Origin: Hydractinia symbiolongicarpus
Lineage: Eukaryota > Cnidaria > Hydrozoa > Anthoathecata > Hydractiniidae
DNA: 64,000 nt
Assembly (NCBI RefSeq): GCF_029227915.1
Contig: NC_079875.1
Coordinates: 6,138,001-6,202,000, forward strand
Direction of reading: 5' to 3'
Shown: piece after piece, positions 11,501 through 24,565 of the stretch
Position numbering within the stretch: position 1 is the first letter of the stretch
How the letters are laid out: each line of letters opens with the position of its first letter
Program-made: the position numbers and the translations under genes
Notes under the pieces: generated by a model
What the model saw: only the letters and a program-made list of their open reading frames with translations
What the model was told of the DNA's origin: nothing
Databases searched by the model: none

Positions 11501-13898
11501 CAAGAGCACAGGAAGAAAGAGAGTACATTACCATTTGAGCAAAACTGAACCACTTCATCATAGCCTTCCATCTTGTTGGACAGTATTTCTTTGCGCTTTC
11601 TTCGTCCGTGCATTTAGTGAAAGCTTCGCCCTTTGTTTCGTTTTCTGGTAACGGAGTATCATGAAAATAACTTATCGACAAGTTCGTAAGTATTAACTTG
11701 AAAGCATCGACAGCTGCTGTTTCGTTGGCTAGATTCGTAACATTCTTTGCGATTTCAATCACCTAAGTTGATTAAAAATATTTAAAAAAAACTTGTTTCC
11801 CTATGAGTTCAAATTTCTATCATTTTGTCGACGACAAATGCCAATCAAGCAAAAATAGATATTTCGCAAAAAGATATTTTAAAGTTATATGAGTGTCTTA
11901 AGTTGGTAGAGCAGTTTTTTAAGATATTAAAAAATAATAAGAACGACAAAATCTACGACATATCCAAATATATCTTTCAGCAAGCTTTCGCCAACGCCCA
12001 GGTTGGCATGTTCACACTGCTTCTAAATTTTATTTTACAAGTTAGAGATAAAATACTAAACATAAGATATAATAGGAAGAAAATAGAGCTATTATATTAA
12101 TTCTAAAGGCATAGATTTTACCGTGTTATTTAAAATGGGACGGTCACGCTAAATTAATAAGCTCTCCATCAGAGTGAGTTTAAAATCTTTAGACTCTTCC
12201 GCAAGTACTGAGAAGATGAGAAACGATGCTGGAGAGTAATTACAAAACGTTAGATGTTCGAGAACGGCACTGGCCTGGGGACCAAGTTTAACGCGTTTAC
12301 CTGTAAGTGCAGAAACACCCAAATGCTAAGACATACGGACTTTAAAATGGCGTTTTGTTTTGCCATAATAAGTGGCGTTGCAGCCACTACACTTAAAACA
12401 GTAAACGAGTCCGGAGCGTAACGATTCGGGTATTCTGTCCTTAAAGGCAAAGCAGCTACGTAGCCTCCTCTTAGAAAAAAATATAAATTTAACATTACAA
12501 TGTGCCAGTTTCTGCTTAAACAAACGGTGCAAACGTGTTCTAATTTGTAAGGTAATCTTTCCTAAAAAAGGTAAAACAAGGACTGACTCTTTCTTAGGAG
12601 CAAGGGACACTTGTTCCTTCGGTTCGTAATTTCTGCTCTTGAAAATTTTGAGACAGAATTCAAAAACCTTTGAAGGGTATCCATTCCTTCCAAGAATAGT
12701 CTTCAACTGAGATATTTCTACATGAAATTTATTAAGATCTGAACACAGATGGTAACAACGATAAAGTAAAGAAAAAATCAAGCGTCTTATCAAGTGTCTT
12801 AAGTAATTTGTTTTAGAGTTAGAGGTAAGTTTCAGCGTTCATATCTGATAGATACATAATTGTACTACCACATCAAAAACATACCTGTGGATACAGTTTG
12901 CGAAGATTTTCCCATCCCAATTGATGCACATTATTTGGATGGATGTTCTTGGTGGTGAAATATCCCAAAATTGCAGCATACGCCTTCTTTCCGTCCAAAC
13001 GACATTCAGGATCAGTACAGTTGGGTAAGAAAGGATCAGTTTTCGAACCACTGATAACACTACCATTGTAGTAAATGACATCTATTGGTAACGCAGACAA
13101 ACCTCCGCCAGAACTGTCATTGTTCGGACGACAATATAGATAATGCTCAAACTCTAGATACCTAAATAAAGAAAGTTATTCTAGTGAGATAGCGAAAAAT
13201 GAACCTACGTGTTTCAGAGGTACAATGCGAAGGACACCAAGACATGACTTACAGTGTGAAATATTGACATGAATAAATTACAAAAACATTTTGTTAGTAA
13301 TAAAGGCCATCACCAGTTTAAAAAAAATGTCAAAATGAAGTGGATATAATGTATAGGGTAATGTAATTTTGACGAATAGGTACTGAGATGTTACGGTTTA
13401 AATTTTTTTGATGACGTCAACAACCTGTCTGTTCAAAAAAGGGCGGGCTTTAGGAAATTGGTCCCAGATTGTCCCTAGTCACCACGCGTTTGACACTGAC
13501 TGACGTCGACTTTTGTATTATTAAAGAGATCCTTAGATTATCCTATCAGCCTAATAAAAATATGTTGACCGAACCTTTTTTATCTTTGCGTTCCAACAAA
13601 CTATCAACAAACTATTCAAAAAACAAAGAGGAAAAACACAAAAAGAGAATTTTAGAAATAAGCAATAAATATTTAAAGGAAGGGATAAAGTGAAAAAATA
13701 ACAAGAAATTTATACTTCAACAAACGTTCCACAGCTTGTCCAATGTAAAGTTCAATGGATGATTGGATGTAGTTACTGATATTTTTTCCATGTTCGTTTT
13801 TGATCTCTTCATCCACTTCAGTGGATATGTTCTCATAAAAAGACAATTCGAAGAAACTTGATGCATACCATTCACCTGATATTCCTGTCAATAAATCA

Positions 13899-13941
<43 letters not shown>

Positions 13942-16134
13942 CGAATGTTTATACAGGATATAGCCACTGCAGTGTTGCGAACACTGTTATCAAGGTGGGT
14001 CCTGTGTCCTGAATGTATACATATGTATACACTGGCATTGCCTACCCGATTTCCCTCACATGGCATGGGTTGACCCGCAGCTGTGGTAAACCCACTTGCT
14101 AAACATGTCGCGCTGTGGACCGAACTATGGACCTTGTGATTGCGAACCAAACTCTATTACCACAAGGTTAAACGCCACAAAAAAAGAGGGTGAAAGTCAG
14201 CAGTCTAAAAAGATTTAAGATAAATATTTGATAAGCTTTATGCGGCATGCTAATGCTTCATTTTATCATACAATTAAAAAGTTTTGTTAATATTTTTATG
14301 GAAAAAAGAAATTACGCAGTAAAAATATTGAGAAAGTAATTTTCTATTTGCGCAGTTCAATGTTATTATTCATTATGAAAAATACTTTTTCTGTATGTTA
14401 CTTGTTTACTTTCTGGATGCTTAACTTTCTTAGGTTCTCGGTAAGCCTAGACGAAAATAAAGAAGTAAAAAAACATAAAGTGAAAACCTTTTGCGCCGTT
14501 CTTTGTAATGTTTGGATGTTTGCTTTTCATAGCATCAATTCCAGCTGTGCATTCTACCATCGTTCTAACCATACCTTTTTGTATACCCATTTTTAAAACA
14601 CCAATATAATTGTAAATGGAGGCATTATAATCCTTAAAGTGTGACATAATTCTATCGACATCAGCTTTGTTTTGTGGTTTTATTGTTCCAATCGAGTTGT
14701 AAATACCATAGGCTATGTGGCAAATAGGTTCAGCACAAAAACCACTTGGCCCCATTAACCACAAGCCTGCAGTGTAGTTGAGATAGGAGAAAGCGAAAGT
14801 ATTTTCGAGGAAATGTTTTGTTTGGAGGTAGGCCTTGTGTTCTCTTGGTTTTAATTTCGAAAGATCGGGATTCTAAAAATACATGACACAAGCTGCACAA
14901 ATGATTTTGTCTGAAAACATGCAATTAATAAATTAACATTTTTTGTCAATGCTGTCAATGTTGATGTAAATTACTTTTATTAATAGGAGATCAATAAAGG
15001 TGTGGCATAAACTCATGTTTAATGTAGCAAAAAATAACTATTTGATGCTGCAAGTTGTGTATGAAGGTGGTCTGTCAAATAAACATCACAACACACCATG
15101 AACACACTCAAAATAAGTTACTACAAGACAATTTATACTTAAAAAACACTTTCTGCAACAAGAACAGGAATTTCTCCACTTCAGTTTTTCAAGATCCTAA
15201 TTTTAAGATTACATAGTATCTAAGACTTTATATAAATCCTGTCATAGGCTGAAATACCTGTCAAATATAGAATAGTTAAGATCAATCTAAACATTTTATG
15301 AACGTGATAAGTATTTCCGTGTAGATTTACTTCATATGTTCTTCAGCAAGTCTAGACATTCAATTCAGAAATCAATTTGCATTTAATAAAATTGCGCCCC
15401 CTCCCCTCTCTATTGAACGTATTATAGTAAACTCAAAGTGTATATTATTAAAATGCACAACTAAATGAATAATTGAAAGACTCTACTAATGGCTTTTAAA
15501 CTGTTCAGCCGGGCGCCACGGAAAAATAGCGACCGAGATTGTGACGTCATTGACCAAAGGCAGTAAGATCCATGCAACAACCGGTCAATGGAATAGCTCA
15601 ATGGAATTATTCTGCCTCCGCCGATGCAATATGCAAGAAAACCAGAACGCAACTCAGTGTACTTTATATAAACAATCTTACCAAATCATTTGCTTCCTGT
15701 AATAGTTTTTTAGCACGTTCAGTAATCCTTTTAATATTTTCAGGACTTGGATCATGGGCTTTAAACTTCTCTTTGATGTCTTTTTCTGTTGCAGCAGGGT
15801 CCCACGCAATTTCTTCTCGGAAAATGTCATGGTAATCCCTCTTCATTTTTAAAATAAACTCGCCAAATTTAACACGCTTAGCTTCGTTCGAATACCCACA
15901 AATGTCGTACTTTTTTTCAGTGTTCGTTGCACATACTTTTTCTGATTTCTTGTTTGCCAGAACAATCAATGCAATTCCGATTATCAGTAGAATCAAAGCA
16001 AGCACTATTAAAAATATATACTTCTTATCCACAGACTTCTCCGAATTTCCACGGTAACCGGCTCGAGGTAAACCCTCAATCGAACCAGATTCGCCTTCAT
16101 ACTTGACTATCTCCTTCTTCGAATCTGACCGCAT
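8567..16134 (-). CDS. DUF885-family type II membrane protein (putative metallopeptidase-like ectoprotein)
   Basis: Eight exons join in frame into 800 residues: 16134-15682, 14872-14488, 13884-13716, 13161-12885, 11762-11532, 10627-10373, 9730-9545, 9013-8567. All introns are GT-AG and phases match at every join. Residues 1-38 are cytosolic-like, 39-60 form one strong transmembrane helix, and the rest would be extracellular or lumenal, with many N-x-S/T sites and cysteines. The family signature appears as HEARPGHHTQ (residues 581-590) and FTEGWALYAE (618-627). DUF885 proteins are widespread in bacteria and some invertebrates. The paired His/Glu motifs look like a zinc-metallopeptidase site, but I know of no firm substrate, so peptidase activity is inference. 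The start is the first Met ahead of the TM helix. Introns hold a Penelope-like relic and a SINE, both outside the coding exons. The C-terminus ends PTHRHYI. Confidence 0.92.
12100..12793 (-). mobile_element. Penelope-like element relic with GIY-YIG endonuclease
   Basis: Lies in the fourth intron of the DUF885 gene, on the same strand. It encodes the tail of a Penelope-type reverse transcriptase (LPFLGKITLQIRTRL, then CFAFKDRIPESLRSGLVY) followed by a GIY-YIG endonuclease segment reading CFKCSGCNATYYGKTKRHF. A TAG interrupts the frame where related elements have Glu before HLG. Homology resumes through ALTGKRVKLGPQASAVLEHL to about 12110. The element is 5'-truncated and broken. The assignment rests on the CxxC-type GIY-YIG module fused behind an RT-like linker. 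A DIRS- or other YIG-carrying element is less likely. Confidence 0.75.
13899..14176 (-). mobile_element. tRNA-derived SINE with (AAT)n tail
   Basis: Sits in the second intron of the DUF885 gene. Read on the minus strand it begins near 14176 with a tRNA-like head. A box-B-like AGTTCGGTCC lies about 55 bp in, then a body, and it ends in a run of about 14 AAT units (13899-13940 as ATT on plus). The body contains a core reading GCCATGTGAGGGAAAT, shared with the otherwise different SINE family at 35266-35614. The box A match is weak. Confidence 0.65.
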
Positions 16135-19100
16135 GATTGTGTGGCATTAGTTCTAAAAAAAAGAAAATAAATAAGATCTAAAACGACAGCAAATTAATGT
16201 TTATTCATATCATAAAAACGTAATGGCTCAGGTGTGTCACAAGATGCAACTGGTAAGTGTAGTTTCGATGGAACGTTATAACTTTCCAGTGGCAGCTGTA
16301 CAACGCAGTTCTATGCTTACAGCATCTTAAGCACAACATCTTTTGTATTGCATTGCTGTAGGTTTTCATTAAAATGTATATATGACAGTTGTACCGAACT
16401 ACACTTTAACAAATATAATTAGATTAGCAAACTATGCTTAATAGCTACTTTAAAGTGCATATGGCACAAATCCAAAATATTATTCTGGAAATTCGCAAGA
16501 GAAACAAAATAGTATAAATTTTACTTGTTAAGTAACATAGACAAGTAAAAAAATATAAAAAACGTACAATTATTTATAATAAAATAATTTGAACTTTATT
16601 TTTTACAAATTAAAGTTGCTGATCTGTCATTCATTATCTTCGTCTTTAACGCCTAGCTCCAAACAATATTATTAGGATAAGAAATACACAATATATCCCT
16701 AGATGTATTTTTAAAATAGATAAAATGAAAATAAAATATAAGAGAGAAAAAGGTGGGGGAAATGAATCAAGAAAAAAAAAAGAAAATCAACAAAACAATA
16801 GTAAAAAACATAAAAATATAAAGGGAATATTATATACAATAATAACATTTAACAATCGTTGTTATATTTATATATATATATTCACAGGATATAGATCAAG
16901 CCTATTATCTTCATTTAAATAGCCTCAAGCAATTAATTAATTAACGAAACAATATCATAACTCAACACTGTTAAAATCTTGATTGTAAAATATAATATTT
17001 TCTGATTCGTGTTCACAATAGCTCTTTTTTGGCATAGGAATAATTAAAAATTTTAATTAGTTGCAGAGATCATACGTGGTTTTTCCTTTGTAATAGGATA
17101 GGCACTAATTAATAAAAATCTTGTGGTAGTCCCAGAAAAGTGAGCTGTTGCTTATTCAGTGCACCACTGCTCCTGTGTTTTTTTCCAACCATTTTTCAAC
17201 CATTCTTTAAATTTAGGCTTTGTAGAGATTTTAATTAGCTTACCTAATCCCAAAAAACAAGTTAAGCTCTTATGTTATCTAGGAATCTTTTTATCTTGTA
17301 AAAAATCTTTAGCTATTTTTCTCGAGATATGTCTTGAAAGGTCCGCTAATTATGCTAGTCATGACGTCATGAACTACAAAAACACGAAATTGCTATTATT
17401 GAGCATAATTAGAATAATTATAATAATTGAAAATAAAATTTACGTAAAATGTTTTAAACGTCAAACTAAAACATGGAACTTCTAAATAAAGATTATAAGA
17501 AGAAAATACAAATTCCTAGATAACTTTTCAAGCTCTTTTACATAAAATTATTTTTTTTAAGTAGGAGGCACTCTGCCAATAGAAATTCTCCTCACTACTT
17601 ACACCTACCATCTTTGGCTCGAAGACAAACAACTAGTATAAAATTCATTAAAAACACGTGTTTTGATTGGAAAAAGTTGCATTCAGCCTCATAAAAAAGT
17701 ATTACTGAATTTCAAAATTTGCAAAGCTGGTAATATTTTGTGCAAGAACATAATAATAATTAGACTTTAAATCTTCTGCAACTTAAAACGAAATAACACA
17801 TCTATGTAGTGTAAATTACAGTCTAAGCTGTTTTATAAAAGCTGTTTTAAGAATACATACAAATCCATAATGGTGGACAAACTGTGCATAACAACACCTC
17901 TTTATTTACATTTGAAACTTACACACATAGATCAATGGCGCAAAGAATAATTGTTTTTGTTTAAAAACATGATACCGTTATCAACATATAATATTGTTAA
18001 GATATTGCTACGTCTTGTAGTTTGAAAAATTCACTATTCTCTCTCTTCTTTTATTTTTTTCACAAATCAAAACAGTCATCCATTATCTTTTACTTTGAAG
18101 AAAATATTTAAAAGAAAAATTAGTTACCCTAACATAAAATAACAGAGAGAATATCTTGTGATGAATAAATTAATTAATTATAGAGAAAAGAAGGAAATTG
18201 AAATATATGAGCTATTAAGTGATATTATGTTAGTAATTAAATCAAATCAGCGCTAAAAAAAACTCTTCCCTTACTATGCTTTCTTTTGTTTTAAAAAACC
18301 ACATTATGGAGACAGTCTGTAACTGCAGATTTAGAATTTTCAGAATTTGGTTATTGGTATTAAAAACATGGAAAATATGGAATGAGGCTGTTCAAAGTTC
18401 AAAAGAATGTCAAGTAGCATAAAAAGATTTTTGATTTGTTTGCTCAGCATTTATAATAATGAATTAATGCTTTGAGAAAAAAGTTAACGTTTCGTGAACC
18501 ACTCCCTAAGACATTGTTCAGTAACGAGGTGACCGCTGTAAAAAATCAACTGAAAAATCAGCATTTGGGACAAGGTAACACTGTAACAATAATTACAACC
18601 ATAACACTAATTGTCTGTTGTCCATATCTCTAAAAAATTATCAGTCACTTTATCTTTAAAAATTATTCAAGACATTTGTGGTGAGAATTTACTATACCAT
18701 CACAAAAGCATTACAAAAAATATAGAATTCTTACCCTCACATAAAAGCTTTTATTGCACTCTTTATCCGTTATTGTCACAAGTTCAAAAATTTTACTACA
18801 AATTTTTTATGACATGGCTCTTAAGAATGTCAATATAGATAATAAAAGAGAAAGAAAAATCTTGATCATCTTCTTGCACAACACGTCTTGGATATTATAA
18901 GAATGAATAGAAAACTCATCCCTGGATGGCTTAATAAATCAAAAACATAGTGTATCAGATATAAAGAAAAACGTTTAAAAGAAAAGAAAAAAAGAAAAGA
19001 AAGATAGAAAAAGAATAATTTAAAAAAATACAGTAGTTAATTAAAATTATGAAAATTACTACTAATAAAATATTCTATGTATCAACACATAAAACAATAT

Positions 19101-22100
19101 ACCTCTCAGCAGGAAAAGCTTTCTTATCAAATGTTTCAAATTTCAATGCACTCCATAGGGGAGTCGAAAATTTTAAACCTAACCTGCATAGTTTTATAAA
19201 CAAAACAAATAAATCAAAATACTAAGCTAACTTTGTTAAAAAGACAATATATTTAACAAAACCAGCAAATATATTATGAATACAGTGAAATTTGTAATAC
19301 ACACACAAATATAAAAAATGTCAACAAAAGATTTAGCTAACAAGCCCTTTAACAGTTCCAAATTGTTTACACGGTACAACAAAGCCGGCTCAACATCATT
19401 GCTAACTAAACGTAGCTTACGCAGTCCAACAAAAATATTTGCTGACTTTAAATGAAACAAAAAACGTAAACTACAACACACATTATGAGTCTTTATTTAT
19501 AAGAAGCAACATGAAAACAATCCAATGATGTAATTTATAACACCCAGCTTTGTCTAAAAGTTAATAAGTGCAGGCTTGTATAATTAGATCACCTGTGTGA
19601 GGCTTGAGCAATATATATTATATAATATGTGTCTCATAATGGAAAAATAAGACTTTAAGTTCAAATCTAATAGCTTTTACAGATTTAAGTACTGGGTATT
19701 TAAAATTTCTTGTAGTTAAGCACACATTGAATTGTTAAAATACAGATATGTGATGGAGAGCAAAGGTAAATTGCAAGGGCATGCACTCCTCTTCAGAGTT
19801 GTTTTATTAAAATTTGAAGGAAAAAGGAGTAAATAGATTGTTTTACCAAAGGAAAGAATAATAATGTGTGGAAATTAATGAAAGGATTAGTAGAAAATAG
19901 TAAAAGAAATAAAAACAGAGTAGTGACAAGATAAGTAAAAACATGTCAACTACACTACCAAACAACAACAACAACAACATGAGACCATACTTCCACTATA
20001 ACAACACCAACAGACAACACATCTGTAACTAAAAAAATTCGATTTAATATACACATTAAAAGAAGAAACCTTTCTGTATGACAAAAATAAAAATGGAAGT
20101 TAATATAAAGTTTCATAAGATAATATCTTCCCTTCATCCTCCAACAATTAGGACATACTTGGTTAACTAAACTGTTTATAGCGCATAATTAAATAACAAA
20201 ATAGACAGAGAAAAATATAAAGCACAATCTAATTTAGAATAACATTGTGCAAAAATATTCCTAAATGGAAATACTTTTTTTTGTCATGCTTCAATCATTA
20301 ATGAGCCCAAAGAAACAACCTTATGAACAAGTGAATATAAATGAAAAAGTGACAAGCAAAAAAACTGGTATCGTAAAAAGAATAAAAAGCAACAACAACA
20401 ATAAAAAAAATTGATGTTTGCAATAAAAATAAAAGATTAAAAGCTAAAGGAAATAAAAGATTATACACAGTATCACAAAATTAAATCTTATCAGCCTTAC
20501 TTTAACAAACATTGCGTTTGCAAAATTTAAACAAAACCTTGTGAATTTACATACTACACATTTAGTTAATTACTCATTGATAACAAGCAGGAGATCATCT
20601 AATTCACCACATCAGAAGATTCCCCTTAACTCCTTTGTATGCTTTCAACAAAAACCTTTGGCAGTATTAGTTTCATAGGACGGAAGAAGACCACTTAAAT
20701 TATTTTTCTTAGGAGGCACCTCTCAAATTATCAAATACAGTTTTTATTTACATTACATAAAGGTATGCATGGAACTTGAAACCACAAAGTCTAAGCAATA
20801 AGAGAAAAAAATTGACACCAAACTATTTATGATTTCACAAGTAATTATGATATTTTATAATGTCAAAATTATGTTGCAATGTATTTTTATACTTTATCAC
20901 TTTCATTTCTCATCTTAGCCACAGGACACAACAATACAATGCAGAAAATAAACAAACAAACAACAAATAAACAAAGAAAGTTTAAAATTCAACAGACCAA
21001 CAACAACAAAAAGTTGCACAAGTGCAGGATTTTTCTCATTCTCTTCTTTACGTCTTTTTTCCTTCACTTCACATTATATGATATATAATAAAATAGTTAA
21101 ATAAATAAAAAAAATGTTTTTTTTTACCATCATATCAACTCAAAGGAAAAGTTAAATGATTATGAAAACACAACTACACACATCTCAACATAGCTGACAG
21201 CTGCTTTTTTACCTCTTATCTTGCAGGCTAGGTAAGATAAAGATCAACTTTGTTTTTAAAGATTAGACAAACATAGTTAAACAAATGTATTTTTTGAGAC
21301 ATCTAAATAGAATTGTGGATATACAAGGTCACAGGCCTTGTAGGGATTGCATTCAACTAACTCACAAAATCACAAAAAAATATAACTTATATCTCCAAAT
21401 GTTGTGTTTTCTTTGTATACCTGCTATTTTGCCTCGAATTATTATCTTTTTTTAACTAAACGTGTTTTGTATCGATGGTCTGGGACCTAATAACAATAAC
21501 GACGTAAATGTATTCCGAAATAAAAATTTAAGTGGTGATAAGTATTTACATACTTATTATTCTTTTAAGTATTATACCCAGTTCTAAATGCCATAAAAAC
21601 ATACCTGGGATATTATATTTTTTGTTATTTATTATGAGTACCTTGTTATTCACCAACAACATCAACAAGATAATCAGATTACAATAGTGTTATAAAACCA
21701 TGTAACCAAACCGAATAACACTGGAACAATTAAAGGAAAGTGTAGTTCAATTAAGCTAAAAATAATGTGTGTAGATTTAGTTTGACTTTTCTTCTTCTAA
21801 AGTTTATTTATATCTAAATATCATTATAAACTTTTTGAAACCTGCCCATGTTTACCACAAGACAAGTTGTATGGTGTATTGTATTGGCTCGTTCAATCCA
21901 GTGCATGTTCAGTTGGCTTATCACGAAACTTCAGATATCATTCATTAATCAATATATTCTATCGAAAAGTTGTTTTCATTCGTCCCATCCTCATATATAT
22001 TTTTTGGTGTTTGTTTTTTAGCACATTTCTTAGAAAAAATGATATGGACAGCGAGTAAAAAAATGTGTACACTTAGAAAACATGTCAGGGAATTAAAAGA

Positions 22101-22462
22101 AATAGCACATGGATAGTTGCTAAACTTTCGTTAAAATTACAACAACAGGTACACCATTCCTTGTGTGTAGCAACAGAGGAATTTTGAAAAAATAACAACA
22201 AAATATAAACAAGAACGTATAAGAACGATGTATATTACCAGCATGGGATTAACTTTACATGTACGCAACTTTAATAACTAAATATAACAGGATTTGCAAA
22301 GTTTACATGGGGTACTTAAAGTTGCTGTGCGAGACATGACTTTATTTTTTTAACATGCAAAGATAGCATACATATTCAACAACACATTAACAATAACAAC
22401 AAATGTTCTACAAAACCTTGTGAAAAGGTGATAAAAACAATTTTCTGGTAGTGACTTAAGTG
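16135..22462. other. 6.3-kb gene-poor, very AT-rich region
   Basis: Upstream of the DUF885 start codon. I found no exon pair with splice sites and no protein motif I recognise on either strand. It contains many A-runs, simple sequence such as (AAC)n at 19963-19979, and short open frames typical of AT-rich chance. The first few hundred bases should include the DUF885 promoter, but no motif stands out. A non-coding RNA gene could be hidden here and I could not see it. Confidence 0.45.
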
Positions 22463-23360
22463 ACTTGAAGGGCTGAAGGTAAACACAGCAAAGTCTAAAG
22501 TCATGATAAGTAGCATTGCAGCCAAGTGTGACCTTGTAGTTGGAAAGTGGCCTTGTGGAGTTTGCAGGAAAGGGGTTGGTAGTAACTCAATTTTTTGTCA
22601 GACTTGCAAGCATTGGGTACATAAGAAGTGCAGTAGTATTAGTGGAAGGTAAGAGCTGACATACAGTTTGTAAGCAAGAGTTGCAAAGGTGAGATTATAG
22701 AGAATGAAGCATTTCCAGCTTTAATGATGTACAACAGTGGCTCGTTAGAGATAGTTAAGAACTTCTGTTACTTAGGTAATATGTTGGGCAGTGAAGGGGG
22801 TGTTGGAAGAAGTGTTACTTGCAGGATAGGTTCTGCTTGGAAAAAGTTTAGAGAGTTACTTCCTTTATTGACTAGCAGAGTCCTGTCAATTGAGGTAAAA
22901 GGTAGGTTGTATGAGGCCTGTGTAAGAAGTGTTATGTTCTATGGTAGTGAGACATGGGCAGTGAAGCAGGAAGATCTTGACCGTTTAGAAAGGAATGATA
23001 TGAGAATGGTTAGGTGGATGTGTAATGCCAGTCTGAGAGACAGAAAGAGTTCAGATGAGCTAAGAAGCAGGCTAAGTCTCCGTAGAATTAAAGATGTTAT
23101 CCAGATAAGAAGATTGAATTGGCTGGGGCACTTAGAAAGAATGGAGGAGGATAATTGGGCAAGAAAGTGTAGAGACTTGATAGTTCCTGGGGCAAAGCCC
23201 AGAGGCAGACCGAGAAAGACTTGGCAGGAGGTTATAAGGACAGACTTGATAGAGAGGAAGTTGAGTTTAGATCTAACACAGTCTAGATCAGATTGGAAGA
23301 GGGTCATTAATATACCCCGTCCAACCCATGCTAGCATGGAAAATGGACGTTAAGCCGAGA

Positions 23361-23391
<31 letters not shown>

Positions 23392-23393
23392 CT
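22463..23393 (+). mobile_element. 5'-truncated non-LTR retrotransposon (LINE) with (ATG)n tail
   Basis: Starts abruptly inside the reverse transcriptase with GLKVNTAKSKVM, a C-terminal RT landmark. A cysteine/histidine zinc-binding segment follows (CGVCRKGVGSNSIFCQTC, then HWVHKKC). After one frameshift near 22650-22680 an open frame of about 209 codons runs to 23353 with CYLGNMLGSEGG, YEACVRSVMFYGSETWAV, RRIKDVIQIRRLNWLGHL and a basic GRPRKTWQEVIRTDL tail. This is the typical C-terminal part of animal LINE polymerases. The element ends in about nine ATG units (23364-23391), the usual place for a LINE 3' microsatellite. It is dead through truncation. I did not assign a clade. Confidence 0.85.
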
Positions 23394-24565
23394 TAACCAT
23401 ACTAGCAGGGGAGAGGTCACAAAGTGTCCACTGTTTTTTTGACTGTGTATAACTTTTTTTCACCACTCAATTATAATTGAGTGCTGAAGTTTTGTGACTT
23501 TTCCAACTTTTATTGGAGCTTGAAACATAATTTGTAAATTTTAAAATGTATTCACCTCAAAGTGGTTACTAAGGTGTTGCTAAGGAGGTATATGGGTCAT
23601 ATAGCTAAAATACAGAGCCCTGTTCCACCAAAATGACGTGATAACATTTTTTCCCTTACCTCAATAATTAAGGTTGTATTGTCACTAATACTTGAGAAAT
23701 TTAAATGTATTCCAAAATTGGAAAAATGGCTAATTTTGGATATGTGTGACATCATTTCTGATCCCAATGATGTCTTCAAATTAATGTTTTACCTGCAATC
23801 TATTTGTATTAACACTTTCTACAAGATGCCAAGTCACTAATAGAGTTAACATTCTCAAGTTTTATTTCAGATTAAGAAATAGCACATGTTTTTGAAATTG
23901 TCGTAACTTTAACTTACCTATTTGTGTTGATTCGTAGCAAACTCATCTGGTATACGACCAACGTTAGTACTGACATACAACTGAGACCATTTCTGGAAAT
24001 ATTCACAAAAATAGAGTATAGAATTGAACATAATTTTTTCCAAATTGTTATAGATTTTTTTGTTACAAAAAAATGGCAGCAAAATGTTACCAAACTTGAA
24101 CATAATCCAAGTTGCACGGCATAAATCACTAGACTATATGTGACTTTTAGTGACTACCTACAGTAAAAAAAGTTTATCTACATCCAATTTAGGGTGGCCA
24201 TATTACGTTTACCTCAAAAACACAAATAAAATATTTTAAAGATTCTAAAGCAATAAGAATTAAAAAAAAGATATTTTCTAAAAAGCGACATGGTAAATTT
24301 AAAATTATCAAAAAATGGTTTGGTAAATACTAAACAGACTTTTTTGGTTACATGATAAATCCAGAATAAAGAAGGCTATGTACAAAAAAATACTTTGTTC
24401 CTTGTACTTTCTTTTTAAAAGTTAATAAGCTACAACCGACCATGTACAATGACACTATTTCATTTTACAAGATTAACATTACTTCATTGACAAAAACAGA
24501 AGTGTTGATTACAAAACAGTATTTTTCATTGTTTTTTTTTCATAATTTATTTTGTCAGTGTTCAC
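23394..24565. other. Interval between LINE and MICOS10
   Basis: No full gene seen. It includes one isolated minus-strand exon-like segment (23918-23992, listed separately) and AT-rich filler that probably contains the MICOS10 3' UTR. A T-run at 24532-24541 (A-run on the gene strand) lies about 25 bp beyond the MICOS10 stop codon. Confidence 0.35.
23918..23992 (-). other. Exon-like 75-bp segment of unknown gene
   Basis: On the minus strand the segment is bounded by an acceptor (tatttccag) and a near-perfect donor (TAG then GTAAGTTAA). One frame reads KWSQLYVSTNVGRIPDEF and continues to a TAG at the donor. Protein-like composition with strong splice signals suggests a real terminal coding exon or a relic of one. 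I could not find partner exons or recognise the protein, and chance is possible at this length. Confidence 0.2.

Noticed and set aside
11825-12100. Plus-strand ORF of 91 codons in the fourth DUF885 intron
   Set aside because: No start context, no splice partners, AT-biased composition and no recognised motif. Likely chance or transposon debris.
13861-14150. ORFs with a poly-Leu or poly-Asn run
   Set aside because: The run is the (ATT)n tail of a SINE read in different frames.
16725-16922. Lys/Asn-rich 65-codon ORF
   Set aside because: Low-complexity frame in A-rich DNA, not protein-like.
22939-23337. 132-codon minus-strand ORF
   Set aside because: Antisense shadow of the LINE polymerase C-terminal frame.
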